64,000 nucleotides of DNA from Butyricimonas muris (GTDB taxonomy: Bacteria > Bacteroidota > Bacteroidia > Bacteroidales > Marinifilaceae): contig NZ_JBKEIT010000001.1 in the NCBI RefSeq assembly GCF_046365375.1, forward strand, positions 310,001-374,000. The letters run 5' to 3'. Within the stretch, counting starts at the first letter, position 1; every line of letters starts with the position of its first letter. Positions 38,251 to 46,902 of the stretch are shown here, piece by piece. The position numbers and the translations under genes were made by a program. Below the pieces are notes generated by a model. That model saw only the letters and a list, made by a program, of their open reading frames with translations. It was not told the origin of the DNA and did no database searches.

Positions 38251-39363
38251 ATGAAACGACTTTTATTGATTATCGGGTTGATGGGATTAGTATCCCTGTC
38301 TGTTTTAGGACAGAAGAAGAGAGAATTAACGACTCCTGTATCTGTGAATTATGCCTTGCCGAAGATCGGTTATGATATAGTGGTCACGATGGAGTGTGTG
38401 GAGGCTGTGCCGGGACCTTTCCGTAAATATGCCATGCAGCAATTGGGGGTGCAGCCGGAAATCGTGACGCCGGGAGAGGAATGGACGATCAAGAATATCC
38501 GTTTCGTGCCGAAAGCGTTGCCGGATACCAAAGCGATGTACACGCTGAATGCTGCGGGTGAATATAATTCGATAACGGTCAACGTGACCCCGGAAGGTTT
38601 TTTGGCCGGATTGGGAAGCGGGGCTACCAATAATAGTCACGACGGGAAAATGGTGTATGCGCCGGATAAAGAAGCCACGGATGCCGATATTGATTACGTG
38701 CGTTTCGGGTTGCGTTCCACGCAAAAAGAGGTGTTGGATTCCAATTTCACGGAGATGGAAGTAGAGGGAGAGATTCGTAGAGTGTGGGACCCGATCGAGC
38801 GTCATGTGCTGAAGGAAGAAAAAGATTACGTGAGCGAAATCACGGAAGATTTATTTGCCATACGGAAAAAGAGATTGGAACTTTTAACCAACGGAACGGC
38901 TACTGCCGAGGCTCTAAAAGCGTTGGATAAACTGGAACAGGATTATATGAGTCTTTTCATGGGTAAGAAGGTGCGGAGTAAAGTTGTTCGTACATTTACC
39001 TTTGTACCCGAGAAAGCGGACGAAGCTGTTGTTTTATTCCGTTTTTCCGCGGAAGACGGGATAACGGCTAAGAATAATGTTTCTGCACAGCCTTATATCG
39101 TGGAACTTCGTAATTTGTTGGTTCGGAAACAAGACGCGCCGCAAAAAGAGTCTGCCCGTCCGGTTCCCTCGTTGTTTTACCGAGAGCCGGCAATCGCTGA
39201 CATTTGCCTCTTGAAAGGTAAAGAGGTACTGATGACGGTAAGCGGTGTTATTCCACAGTTAGGCGTGATCAAGCAATTCCCGTTGGATGTGATCAATAAC
39301 GAGGGGATTGCCCTTGAATTTTATCCGCTATACGGTTCGTTGAAAAGTGTGATAAAAAAATAA
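38251..39363 (+). CDS. DUF4831 family exported protein
   Basis: A 370-aa protein with signal peptide ending VLGQ. The family pattern TTPVSVNYALPKIGYDIVVT, YNSITVNVTPEGFLAGL and LFMGKKVRSKVVRTFTFVP is typical of the Bacteroidales-specific DUF4831 family, whose function is unknown. The ATG at 38251 is preferred over the GTG at 38239, which overlaps the nnr stop. It is probably co-transcribed with nnr. Confidence 0.85.
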   Translation: MKRLLLIIGLMGLVSLSVLGQKKRELTTPVSVNYALPKIGYDIVVTMECVEAVPGPFRKYAMQQLGVQPEIVTPGEEWTIKNIRFVPKALPDTKAMYTLNAAGEYNSITVNVTPEGFLAGLGSGATNNSHDGKMVYAPDKEATDADIDYVRFGLRSTQKEVLDSNFTEMEVEGEIRRVWDPIERHVLKEEKDYVSEITEDLFAIRKKRLELLTNGTATAEALKALDKLEQDYMSLFMGKKVRSKVVRTFTFVPEKADEAVVLFRFSAEDGITAKNNVSAQPYIVELRNLLVRKQDAPQKESARPVPSLFYREPAIADICLLKGKEVLMTVSGVIPQLGVIKQFPLDVINNEGIALEFYPLYGSLKSVIKK

Positions 39364-39387
39364 TTTCAGGTATTTACAATTCTATTT

Positions 39388-41175
39388 ATGGCGGAGGTAA
39401 GCGATAAGGGGTTACTTGGGAGATTCTTGGTGTGGCGTGTTCGCAATATTAAGGAGAAACAGTTCATCGTGATCTTGAGTATCTTGGTGGGTATTGTAAC
39501 CGGGTTGGCGGGAGTGGTGTTGAAAAATATGGTACATTACACTCACGTGTTCTTCACGGAACGGATGCAGGTGGATAGCGGTAGCTTGTTTTTCTTCGTG
39601 TACCCTGTTATCGGTATTCTGCTCACGACGTTGTTCGTGAAATTTTTCGTGAAAGAGGGAATCAGTCACGGGGTGACGAAAGTTTTGTACGCTATTTCTC
39701 GTCGGAATAGTATGATAAAACCGCACAACAATTACTCCTCTATGATTGCCAGTACATTGACTATCGGGTTCGGTGGATCTGTCGGAACGGAGGCAACTAT
39801 TGTATTGACCGGGGCGTCGATCGGTTCGAATCTGGCGCGTATGTTCAGGATGAACTATAAGGTAATGACATTGATGATCGGGTGTGGTGCGGCCGGTGCT
39901 ATTGCCGGAATATTCAAGGCTCCTATTGCCGGAATTGTGTTCACGCTGGAAGTGCTGATGCTTGATTTGACGATGGCTTCGTTAGTACCTTTAATGTTTA
40001 CCGCTATTACCTCGTATGTCGTGACTTTCTTCCTGATGGGCGACGGTTTCGTGTTCTCGTATCAGATTACCGATAAGTTCGTGATGGCTAATTTCCCGTA
40101 CTATGTTATTTTGGGTGTTTTTGCCGGGGTATTGTCCGTGTATTTCGTTCGGATGAATATCCGGATAGAGCAGTTGATCGGGCGGGTGAAAAATATCTGG
40201 AAACGGGTGGCTATCGGTGGAGCGTTATTGGGAGTGGTGATTTTTATTTTTCCCCCGCTATACGGTGAAGGTTACTCGGCGTTGGATGATTTGATGGCTG
40301 GGCATTCCGATAAATTATTGAATAACACGTATTTTTTCGGTTTTCGGGATAGTACGTTGATGTTGATTCTTTTCGTGGTCGGTTTAATTTTCGTGAAGGT
40401 GATCGCCACGGCACTGACGAATGGTAGCGGTGGAGTAGGTGGTGTATTCGCACCGAGTTTGTTCACGGGTGGTGTTGCCGGATTCTTGGTTGCCATGTTG
40501 ATAAACCTGAGTGGTATCCGTCACGTGGAACCGAGTCATTTCGTGTTGGCGGGTATGGCGGGCACGATGTCGGGAGTAATGAAAGCACCTTTGACGGCGA
40601 TGTTCCTGATCGCTGAAATTTCGGGGGGATACGCTTTGTTCCTGCCGTTGATGCTGACGTCAGTTATCTCTTATCTGACGAGTCAAGGCATGGAACCTTA
40701 TTCTATTTATGCCCGTCGGTTGGCTATACAAGGCGATTTACTGACTCACAACAAGGATAAGGCCGTGTTGACCTTGATGAAGTTGAACAAGGTCGTGGAA
40801 ACGGATTTTAAAACCATCGGGGTAGATGCCACGTTGGGGGATCTGGTAAAAGTCGTATCCAAGTCGAGCCGGAACTTGTTCCCCGTGTTGAATGATCGAC
40901 AGCAATTATTGGGCATCGTGTTATTGGACGATATCCGTAAGGTGATGTTCAATCAGGATATGTATTCCAAGACTTACGTGAGGGATTTTATGACGACGCC
41001 TTCCGTGGTGATTGATATCAATGATTCGATGGAGGTTGTCATGAAAAAGTTCGAGGATTCCGGGGCATGGAATTTGCCAGTTTTACAAGATCATCAATAT
41101 CTCGGTTTCGTGTCTAAAGCAAAGATATTCAATACTTACCGTAAAGTGTTAATTCACTTCTCCGATGATGAATAG
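39388..41175 (+). CDS. ClC-family chloride channel/antiporter with two CBS domains
   Basis: A 595-aa membrane protein with a ClC core of about ten hydrophobic segments. The selectivity motifs are altered: FGGSVGTEATIVLTGASIGS stands where GREGP is usual (the gating Glu is kept), and GSGGVGGVFAPSLFTGG is the GGxFxPxL motif. From about residue 470 two CBS repeats (DLVKVVSKSSRNLFPVLND and VVMKKFEDSGAWNLPVLQD) may bind nucleotides. Channel or antiporter mode cannot be decided. It lies 24 bases after DUF4831. Confidence 0.92.
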   Translation: MAEVSDKGLLGRFLVWRVRNIKEKQFIVILSILVGIVTGLAGVVLKNMVHYTHVFFTERMQVDSGSLFFFVYPVIGILLTTLFVKFFVKEGISHGVTKVLYAISRRNSMIKPHNNYSSMIASTLTIGFGGSVGTEATIVLTGASIGSNLARMFRMNYKVMTLMIGCGAAGAIAGIFKAPIAGIVFTLEVLMLDLTMASLVPLMFTAITSYVVTFFLMGDGFVFSYQITDKFVMANFPYYVILGVFAGVLSVYFVRMNIRIEQLIGRVKNIWKRVAIGGALLGVVIFIFPPLYGEGYSALDDLMAGHSDKLLNNTYFFGFRDSTLMLILFVVGLIFVKVIATALTNGSGGVGGVFAPSLFTGGVAGFLVAMLINLSGIRHVEPSHFVLAGMAGTMSGVMKAPLTAMFLIAEISGGYALFLPLMLTSVISYLTSQGMEPYSIYARRLAIQGDLLTHNKDKAVLTLMKLNKVVETDFKTIGVDATLGDLVKVVSKSSRNLFPVLNDRQQLLGIVLLDDIRKVMFNQDMYSKTYVRDFMTTPSVVIDINDSMEVVMKKFEDSGAWNLPVLQDHQYLGFVSKAKIFNTYRKVLIHFSDDE

Positions 41176-41338
41176 AATTTATATGTAACTATTTAGCCGT
41201 ATTCCCGTTATTAGTGAGTGAAATATTTTACTTGTAATGTTTCTAAATAATTCCTTCTATATTGTAAAGAGGTTGTATTATTAGAAATAAAGTATATATT
41301 CGCGGCAAAATAGAAAAAACTATATAAACGATATAACT

Positions 41339-41560
41339 ATGTATTGGACACTGGAATTAGCCTCAAAATTGGAAGATGCACCTTGGCCTGCATCAAAAGA
41401 TGAGTTGATCGACTACGCCATTCGCTCTGGGGCGCCTATGGAAGTGATTGAAAATCTTCAGGATATTGAAGATGACGAGGAGATTTTCGAGAGTATTGAA
41501 GATATTTGGCCGGACTATCCGAGTAAAGATGATTTCTTCTTTAACGAGGATGAGTATTAA
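41339..41560 (+). CDS. DUF2795 protein; 3' end is the island attachment site
   Basis: A 73-aa acidic protein. MYWTLELASKLEDAPWPASK and DELIDYAIRSGAPMEVIENL are the DUF2795 pattern, a small family of unknown function common in Bacteroidetes. It ends in DDFFFNEDEY. The last 18 bases, including the stop codon, are repeated exactly at 56560-56577. The gene is thus restored, not broken, by the insertion of the downstream island. Confidence 0.85.
   Translation: MYWTLELASKLEDAPWPASKDELIDYAIRSGAPMEVIENLQDIEDDEEIFESIEDIWPDYPSKDDFFFNEDEY
41538..41560 (+). other. Left attachment repeat (attL) of the defence island
   Basis: TCTT, one variable base, then AACGAGGATGAGTATTAA. The 18-base part is identical at 56560-56577 and the 23-base version has one mismatch. 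It coincides with the stop-codon end of the DUF2795 gene, a typical target of site-specific integration. Confidence 0.8.
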
Positions 41561-41674
41561 CAGCCTCTTAATAGGTTAAATAATTAAATGTTAGCGCGAT
41601 GAACAATGAAAATTTGTTTGTCGCGCTGGTGTTTTATGGTGTGGGATGGTGCGGTTTGTTTGTCTAAAATTCCA

Positions 41675-41682
41675 TATCTTTG
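41675..41682 (+). promoter_or_regulatory. -7 promoter element at the left end of the island
   Basis: TATCTTTG, with GGTTTGTTTG about 16 bases upstream. It precedes an AAAGGAGG Shine-Dalgarno-like site (41705-41712) and the ATG at 41720. Confidence 0.45.
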
Positions 41683-41719
41683 CTTCACCTCAGGAATATC
41701 ACTAAAAGGAGGAAAGTGT

Positions 41720-42349
41720 ATGGGAAGACCGAAAAGATTAATCCTTTGCATTCAAGAGATATGCAAGGCCGATTCTTTGGTCAAGTGCAATTGTCTTGTT
41801 TGCCGGTATGCTATTACTTGTCGGAATTGGTGTAATAAATCCAATCGATGGAGACAAGACCGGTTCTACGACATTTTTGGGCACCATCATAACATTGATT
41901 TCAGGCGCATCCCTCGCCTTTTGTGCAGAAATACTGAAAGAGAAAAATAAGGGAAAGACAAATAAAAATGGTAATATCATTGTAACTCCCGTTTCGGAGG
42001 AACAGACAGCAGGTATTGACGCTGCCGTTGTTTTGTCAGGGACATTGAATACGGAACTCGCAAAGAAAGTTTTCGGCAAAGCCATTGAAACCGGTTATAT
42101 GGAAGAACATGGTTCCCATTATAAATGGAAAGAATCAAAAGTGCTTTTAGCATATATGTGTGGTCGGATTTATTGTGGCGACTATCCGGAGTGTATTAAA
42201 ATGGAAACAAAGACTTACTGGAAATTCGGAATGGAGCTTTTTCCTGATACTGAATTATGTGCGCTGTTTGGTATTTCGATATAGGGCAGTCTCGTCAAAA
42301 CAGAAAAGACCTGACGAAGAGGAAGAGGTATATCGCAGGAGGTGCTTGA
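41720..42349 (+). pseudogene. Membrane protein of unknown family, interrupted by two compensating frameshifts
   Basis: The ATG at 41720 has an unusually good AGGAGG site, but its frame (MGRPKRLILCIQEICKADSL) loses sense near 41785. The coherent protein continues in another frame (41796-42284): two hydrophobic helices (AIVLFAGMLLLVGIGVIN and FLGTIITLISGASLAFCAEI), then a soluble part with YMEEHGSHYKWKESKVLLAY. After its stop at 42284 the original frame again reads well (DIGQSRQNRKDLTKRKRYIA) to a TGA at 42347-42349. Either the gene is decayed or two sequencing errors are present. Family not recognised. Confidence 0.5.
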
Positions 42350-42418
42350 TGCAGGCTTTCAATATAGGGATGGTTGAGAGAAAAGGATATAGAAGGTGAA
42401 TGGTATGTGATTGTTAAA

Positions 42419-42493
42419 TGAATTATTCGCAATATTATTTATTATTAATTCGAATTTATGCTCTTAATCATAACTCTATTGCAGAATAATTCA
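42419..42493. promoter_or_regulatory. Inverted repeat upstream of the XRE regulator gene
   Basis: TGAATTATTCGCAAT (42419-42433) and ATTGCAGAATAATTCA (42478-42493) are complementary apart from one extra base, and are 44 bases apart. The right arm ends next to the -7 element, a good place for an autoregulatory operator. Confidence 0.5.
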
Positions 42494-42494
42494 T

Positions 42495-42502
42495 TATATT
42501 TG
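42495..42502 (+). promoter_or_regulatory. -7 promoter element of the XRE-hsd operon
   Basis: TATATTTG, an exact TAnnTTTG match, 24 bases before the ATG at 42527. Confidence 0.55.
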
Positions 42503-42526
42503 CAGAGGTGGTTAATACATAAAGAT

Positions 42527-42736
42527 ATGGCTAATAAAAAAATCAATCGAATTAAGGTGATGCTTGCCGAGAAAGGTAGAACCAACAAATGGCTTGCAGA
42601 ACAACTTGGTAAAGATCCCGCTACTGTCTCTAAATGGTGTACAAATGCAGCACAACCTAGTTTAGAGATGTTATTGCAAGTGGCCAAAGTACTAGAGGTT
42701 GAAATTAAAGACTTAATTCGAGAGCAAGATAATTAA
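42527..42736 (+). CDS. Small XRE-family helix-turn-helix regulator
   Basis: A 69-aa single-domain DNA-binding protein. INRIKVMLAEKGRTNKWLAE and QLGKDPATVSKWCTNAAQP form the Cro/C1-type HTH. The start is the ATG at 42527, directly behind a good promoter. It stands 10 bases before hsdM, a usual place for a control gene of a restriction-modification operon (C-protein-like), and an inverted repeat overlaps its promoter. Control of hsdMSR, delaying restriction after entry into a new host, is the likely role but not shown. Confidence 0.85.
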   Translation: MANKKINRIKVMLAEKGRTNKWLAEQLGKDPATVSKWCTNAAQPSLEMLLQVAKVLEVEIKDLIREQDN

Positions 42737-42746
42737 TTGATGACAC

Positions 42747-45329
42747 ATGAATAAGCAACAGTTGGCAAATAAGATATGGGCATCGGCAAATAAGATGCGT
42801 TCAAAGATTGAGGCGAATGAATACAAAGACTATATACTTGGACTTGTGTTCTATAAGTTTTTATCTGATAATGAGGTAAGCTATCTCAAGAAAGATGGTT
42901 GGACAGATGAAGACTTGCCATCGCTTGTGGAAGATTATGAAGATAGCGACAATGCCATGATGATTGATTATTGTAAGAATAATATAGGCTACTTCATCGA
43001 GTACAAATACCTCTTCAGTACCTGGTTGTTGCCAAATTCCACATTCACCGTTGCCGACCTTTCAGCAGCGTTGAGCAGTTTCGACCGTCTGATTAGTCCT
43101 ACCTACAAGCATGTATATGCCAATATCTTCAAGACCTTGCAGGCAGGATTGAGCAAATTGGGTGAGAATCCTGCTTCGCAGACGCATGCTTTGAAAGACT
43201 TGATCAAGCTTATTAAGGACATTCCGATTGATGGTAGTCAGGATTATGACGTTTTGGGATATGTATATGAATATCTTATTAGCAACTTTGCTGCTAGTGC
43301 AGGCAAAAAAGCTGGTGAGTTCTATACACCACATGAAGTTGCTATCCTGATGTCAGAAATCGTCGCCGAACATCATAAGAACAAACAGCAGATTGAAATT
43401 TATGACCCTACAAGCGGTTCCGGTTCGTTGCTTATTACCATCGGCAAATCGGTTGGTCGTCATATTGAAGATAAGAACAAGGTGAAATATTACGCTCAGG
43501 AGCTGAAGGAGAACACTTATAACCTGACCCGTATGAACCTTGTGATGAGAGGCATTAAACCTGACAATATTAATACGCGATGTGCTGACTCACTGGATGA
43601 AGACTGGCCACTACATTGGGATGGGGGTAACATTGGTAAGCCTTTATATGTGGACGCAGTGGTTTCTAACCCTCCTTATTCTCAGCACTGGGATTCATCG
43701 GATAAAGAGTTTGACTCCCGTTTTAAAGACTATGGTGTCGCACCTCAGAGCAAGGCAGATTATGCCTTCCTGCTCCATGAGTTGCACCACTTGAAACCGG
43801 ATGGTATTCTTACCATCGTATTGCCGCATGGAGTGCTTTTCCGTGGTGATGCCGATGAAAATAGTGACGGAGAAGGAAAAATCCGCAGGAATCTCATCGA
43901 AAAGAACAACTTGGATGCTATCATCGGATTACCTGCGAATATCTTCTTCGGGACAGGAATCCCTACTCTTATTCTTGTTCTTAAACAACATCGTGACAAT
44001 GACGATGTGCTGATTATAGATGCCTCAAAAGGCTTTGTGAAGGACGGTAAGAATAACAAGCTCAGAGCTTGTGATATTAAGCGCATAGCTGATACTATAC
44101 GGAACAGAGAAAATATAGAAGGTTATTCTTGTAAAGTAAGTCGTGACAAGATACGACAGAATGGTTATAACCTGAATATACCTCGTTATGTTGACTCGTC
44201 TGAAATAGCTGAACAATATGATATTTATGCGACTATGTTTGGCGGTATCCCTGAGAATGAAATCGACCTGTTGCACGAGTATTGGGATGCTTTGCCATCA
44301 TTACGTTCCGATATCTTTGTTTCAAGTGAAGATGGTTCTCCATATGCTTCTGTAAAATCGGCTGATGTAGCAAAGTCTATTAACGAAAATGTCGATGTTG
44401 TCGAATTGAAGAAGTCGTTTGTCGACGCCTTTACTACTTTCCCTGACAAATTACACGAATTTCTGATTACCAATGTTCTTCAGGTTCGTGAAATGAATGC
44501 TCAGGATGAAATTGCAAATGATATTTTCAGACGACTTAACGTCATTCCTCTGATTGATAAATACACGGCTTATCAGGCACTTTCCGATAATTGGCAACAG
44601 ATTGTTAACGACATTGAAACCATCCAATCAGAGGGCTTGGATGCTGTGCGTGTGGTTGAGCCTGCGTATAAAATCGTAAAGAAGGATGGAGAAGATATAG
44701 AGGTGTCCGACGGATTGAAAGGCAGAATAATTCCTTTTGATTTGGTACAGAAGGAGAAATTTCAGCTGGAACTTGATGCAATCGCTGCCAAGCAAATGCA
44801 GGTTGAAGATATTGCTTCTAAATTGGATGAATTGCGCGATAACTTCTCAGATGATGAGTCACAAGTATATCTTGATGAAGATGATAATACGAAATTCAAC
44901 AAGAATGCAATAAAAGCTGATGCGAAAGGCAAGGGTAACAGTATTGAACCTGAGACAAAAGATAAGCTCAAAGAGATTGTTGCATTATGGGATAAGGCCT
45001 CTAAGCTTAACAAGGAAATCAAAGCTGATAAAGTTTCCTTAGAAGTTAAAACCATCAAAACCATAGAACATCTTTCTGATGAAGAGATTAATATGTTTTT
45101 GCACAAGAAATGGATTGATCCAATTTGTGAGGGTATTTCAAATACGCTCTCAGCAGTTTTGAATACCTTTGAGAAAGCAATTGTAGCTCTTGAGGGGAAA
45201 TATGCTGAATCATATAACGATATTGAAGTTCAAATTATTGACAATCAGAATAAATTAGCAGAATTGATAGGGCAATTGACTGGTGACGAATTTTCGATTA
45301 GGGGTTTACAAAACTTAATAAAGGAATAA
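42747..45329 (+). CDS. hsdM: Type I restriction-modification system, methyltransferase subunit HsdM
   Basis: A SAM-dependent N6-adenine methyltransferase. The N-terminal HsdM helical domain (QLANKIWASANKMRSKIEAN) is followed by the N6-MTase core with the SAM motif YDPTSGSGSLL (D220) and catalytic NPPY (308-311). From about residue 600 on, the 860-aa protein carries an extension rich in coiled coil (KLDELRDNFSDDES, AELIGQLTGDEF) absent from the about 520-aa classical HsdM. The extension may contact HsdS or the neighbouring DUF4062 protein. It is the first structural gene of the operon. Confidence 0.94.
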   Translation: MNKQQLANKIWASANKMRSKIEANEYKDYILGLVFYKFLSDNEVSYLKKDGWTDEDLPSLVEDYEDSDNAMMIDYCKNNIGYFIEYKYLFSTWLLPNSTFTVADLSAALSSFDRLISPTYKHVYANIFKTLQAGLSKLGENPASQTHALKDLIKLIKDIPIDGSQDYDVLGYVYEYLISNFAASAGKKAGEFYTPHEVAILMSEIVAEHHKNKQQIEIYDPTSGSGSLLITIGKSVGRHIEDKNKVKYYAQELKENTYNLTRMNLVMRGIKPDNINTRCADSLDEDWPLHWDGGNIGKPLYVDAVVSNPPYSQHWDSSDKEFDSRFKDYGVAPQSKADYAFLLHELHHLKPDGILTIVLPHGVLFRGDADENSDGEGKIRRNLIEKNNLDAIIGLPANIFFGTGIPTLILVLKQHRDNDDVLIIDASKGFVKDGKNNKLRACDIKRIADTIRNRENIEGYSCKVSRDKIRQNGYNLNIPRYVDSSEIAEQYDIYATMFGGIPENEIDLLHEYWDALPSLRSDIFVSSEDGSPYASVKSADVAKSINENVDVVELKKSFVDAFTTFPDKLHEFLITNVLQVREMNAQDEIANDIFRRLNVIPLIDKYTAYQALSDNWQQIVNDIETIQSEGLDAVRVVEPAYKIVKKDGEDIEVSDGLKGRIIPFDLVQKEKFQLELDAIAAKQMQVEDIASKLDELRDNFSDDESQVYLDEDDNTKFNKNAIKADAKGKGNSIEPETKDKLKEIVALWDKASKLNKEIKADKVSLEVKTIKTIEHLSDEEINMFLHKKWIDPICEGISNTLSAVLNTFEKAIVALEGKYAESYNDIEVQIIDNQNKLAELIGQLTGDEFSIRGLQNLIKE

Positions 45330-45334
45330 GGAGT

Positions 45335-46900
45335 ATGAGACCAATAAGAATATTTATAAGCAGTGTGCAACAAGAGTTTGCAAATGAAAGGCGAGCTTTA
45401 GCAGAGTATATCCGTATCGATGCTTTGCTTGGCAGATTTTTCGAGGTCTTCATCTTTGAAGAAATGCCTGCAAGATCACAATCTGCTGTACAAGTATATC
45501 TTGGCGAAGTAGAACAGGCTGATATCTATTTGGCGTTATTGGGTGCGAACTATGGCTATGAAGATGCAGAAGGTATTTCGCCTACAGAACGCGAATTTGA
45601 CTTGGCTACCCAGTTGCATAAGGACCGCCTTATTTTTATTAAGCGAATGGAGCGAGAAAAGCGTCATGCCAAGGAAATAGAGTTTATCAAGAAAGCCGAA
45701 CAATGTGTTGTCCGTAAATCTTTCGGTGATTACGAAGAATTACGTTCTGCAATCTATGCTTCATTAGTGCGTTACTTGGAGGAGAATGAATATCTAAGGC
45801 TGTTACCTTTTGATGCAACTCTTCATTCTACTGCTACACTTGCTGATATAGATGCAGATAAGGTTGACATTTTCGTTGAGCGGGCTCGTAAGAAACGTGC
45901 ATTTCCACTATCTATGGATGCAGGTGTGGAACGTGTGCTGAAAAGTCTGAATCTGATGGATAATGGCAAGATTACCAATGCTGCATTATTACTCTTTGGC
46001 AAAGAGCCTCAGAAATTCTTCCCGACATCTGAAGTAAAGTGTGTCCAGTTCTACACGAATACCATTAGTAAACCGCTGGCTTCCTACCAGGTGTTTAACG
46101 GCTCATTGTTCGAGATGATTGACAACGCTGTTTCATTTGTTATGTCTCATATCGATGCTCGTGTAGGCGAAAGAGATAAAAGAGCCGAAGTAGATATAGA
46201 TTTTGAACTTCCGATAAAGTCTGTAACAGAGAGTATTGTGAACTCCATATGTCATCGCGACTATACAAGCAATGGTAGTGTACAAGTGATGCTCTTCCCA
46301 GATAGGCTTGAGGTGTGGAATCCAGGACGATTGCCATTTGGAATTACTACTGCTCAGCTGTCATTACCTCATACATCAATCCCTGCCAATCCGGTGCTTG
46401 CCAATCCGCTTTACCTTGCCGGCTATATCGAACGTCTGGGAACAGGTACAAGTGATATGGTTGACGAGTGCGTAGCAATGGGCCTAAAAGCTCCTGAGTT
46501 TATTCAAGAAAGTAATTTTCGGGCAATTCTTTGGAGAAAAAATGCACTAACCTTAACTGAAAATGACCCAAGTTCTCTTGAAAATGCACTAACCCCAGAT
46601 AAAAACGCACCAAGTCCCTTTGGAAATGCACCAACCTCTGATGGGAATGCACCGACCTCTAACATCAAGCTCAACAAAAAACAAAAAATGGTATTGGAGT
46701 TTTGTGCTGTATATGCAAAATCAAGCAATGAGATATTTGAGCATCTTGGTATTGTTAACCAAAGCCGTTCAAGAGAGAAATATATTACCCAACTCATTTT
46801 TGCCGGACTTCTGCGTCCTACAAAGCCAAAATCGAACGATCCAGACCAGAAGTATATCGCAACAGCAGACAATGAGAGTATGAATGAAAACAATGACTAG
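45335..46900 (+). CDS. DUF4062 - HATPase_c_4 - winged-helix protein inside the hsd operon
   Basis: A 521-aa accessory protein. Residues 1-150 form a DUF4062 domain (IRIFISSVQQEFANERRALA, VEQADIYLALLGANYGYED, GISPTEREFDLAT), possibly TIR-like in fold with a candidate catalytic Glu in SPTERE. Residues about 180-400 match the GHKL-type ATPase part of AlbA-2/RecG-like regulators (ESIVNSICHRDY, DRLEVWNPGRLPFGIT, NPLYLAGYIERLGTGTSDM). The tail has short N-A-P/L-T-S repeats and a winged helix (NEIFEHLGIVNQSRSREKYI). The usual AlbA DNA-binding domain is replaced by DUF4062. Its place between hsdM and hsdS (5 and 2 bases apart) ties it to restriction; the activity is unknown. Confidence 0.82.
   Translation: MRPIRIFISSVQQEFANERRALAEYIRIDALLGRFFEVFIFEEMPARSQSAVQVYLGEVEQADIYLALLGANYGYEDAEGISPTEREFDLATQLHKDRLIFIKRMEREKRHAKEIEFIKKAEQCVVRKSFGDYEELRSAIYASLVRYLEENEYLRLLPFDATLHSTATLADIDADKVDIFVERARKKRAFPLSMDAGVERVLKSLNLMDNGKITNAALLLFGKEPQKFFPTSEVKCVQFYTNTISKPLASYQVFNGSLFEMIDNAVSFVMSHIDARVGERDKRAEVDIDFELPIKSVTESIVNSICHRDYTSNGSVQVMLFPDRLEVWNPGRLPFGITTAQLSLPHTSIPANPVLANPLYLAGYIERLGTGTSDMVDECVAMGLKAPEFIQESNFRAILWRKNALTLTENDPSSLENALTPDKNAPSPFGNAPTSDGNAPTSNIKLNKKQKMVLEFCAVYAKSSNEIFEHLGIVNQSRSREKYITQLIFAGLLRPTKPKSNDPDQKYIATADNESMNENND
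46558..46670 (+). repeat. Degenerate in-frame linker repeats in the DUF4062 protein
   Basis: About four to five 10-codon units of the type (E/K/G)NAPTSDG encode a flexible linker between the ATPase and the winged helix. The same GGAAATGCACCAACC-like DNA motif recurs, so slipped-strand length changes are possible. Confidence 0.65.
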
Positions 46901-46902
46901 GC

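Noticed and set aside
41606..41950. A 114-codon frame at the left end of the island
   Set aside because: Cys- and Arg-rich nonsense-like composition; it is the wrong frame over the frameshifted membrane-protein gene.
42160..42399. A 79-codon frame with a charged segment overlapping the end of the same gene
   Set aside because: The tail in the original frame (to 42349) explains the sequence better.
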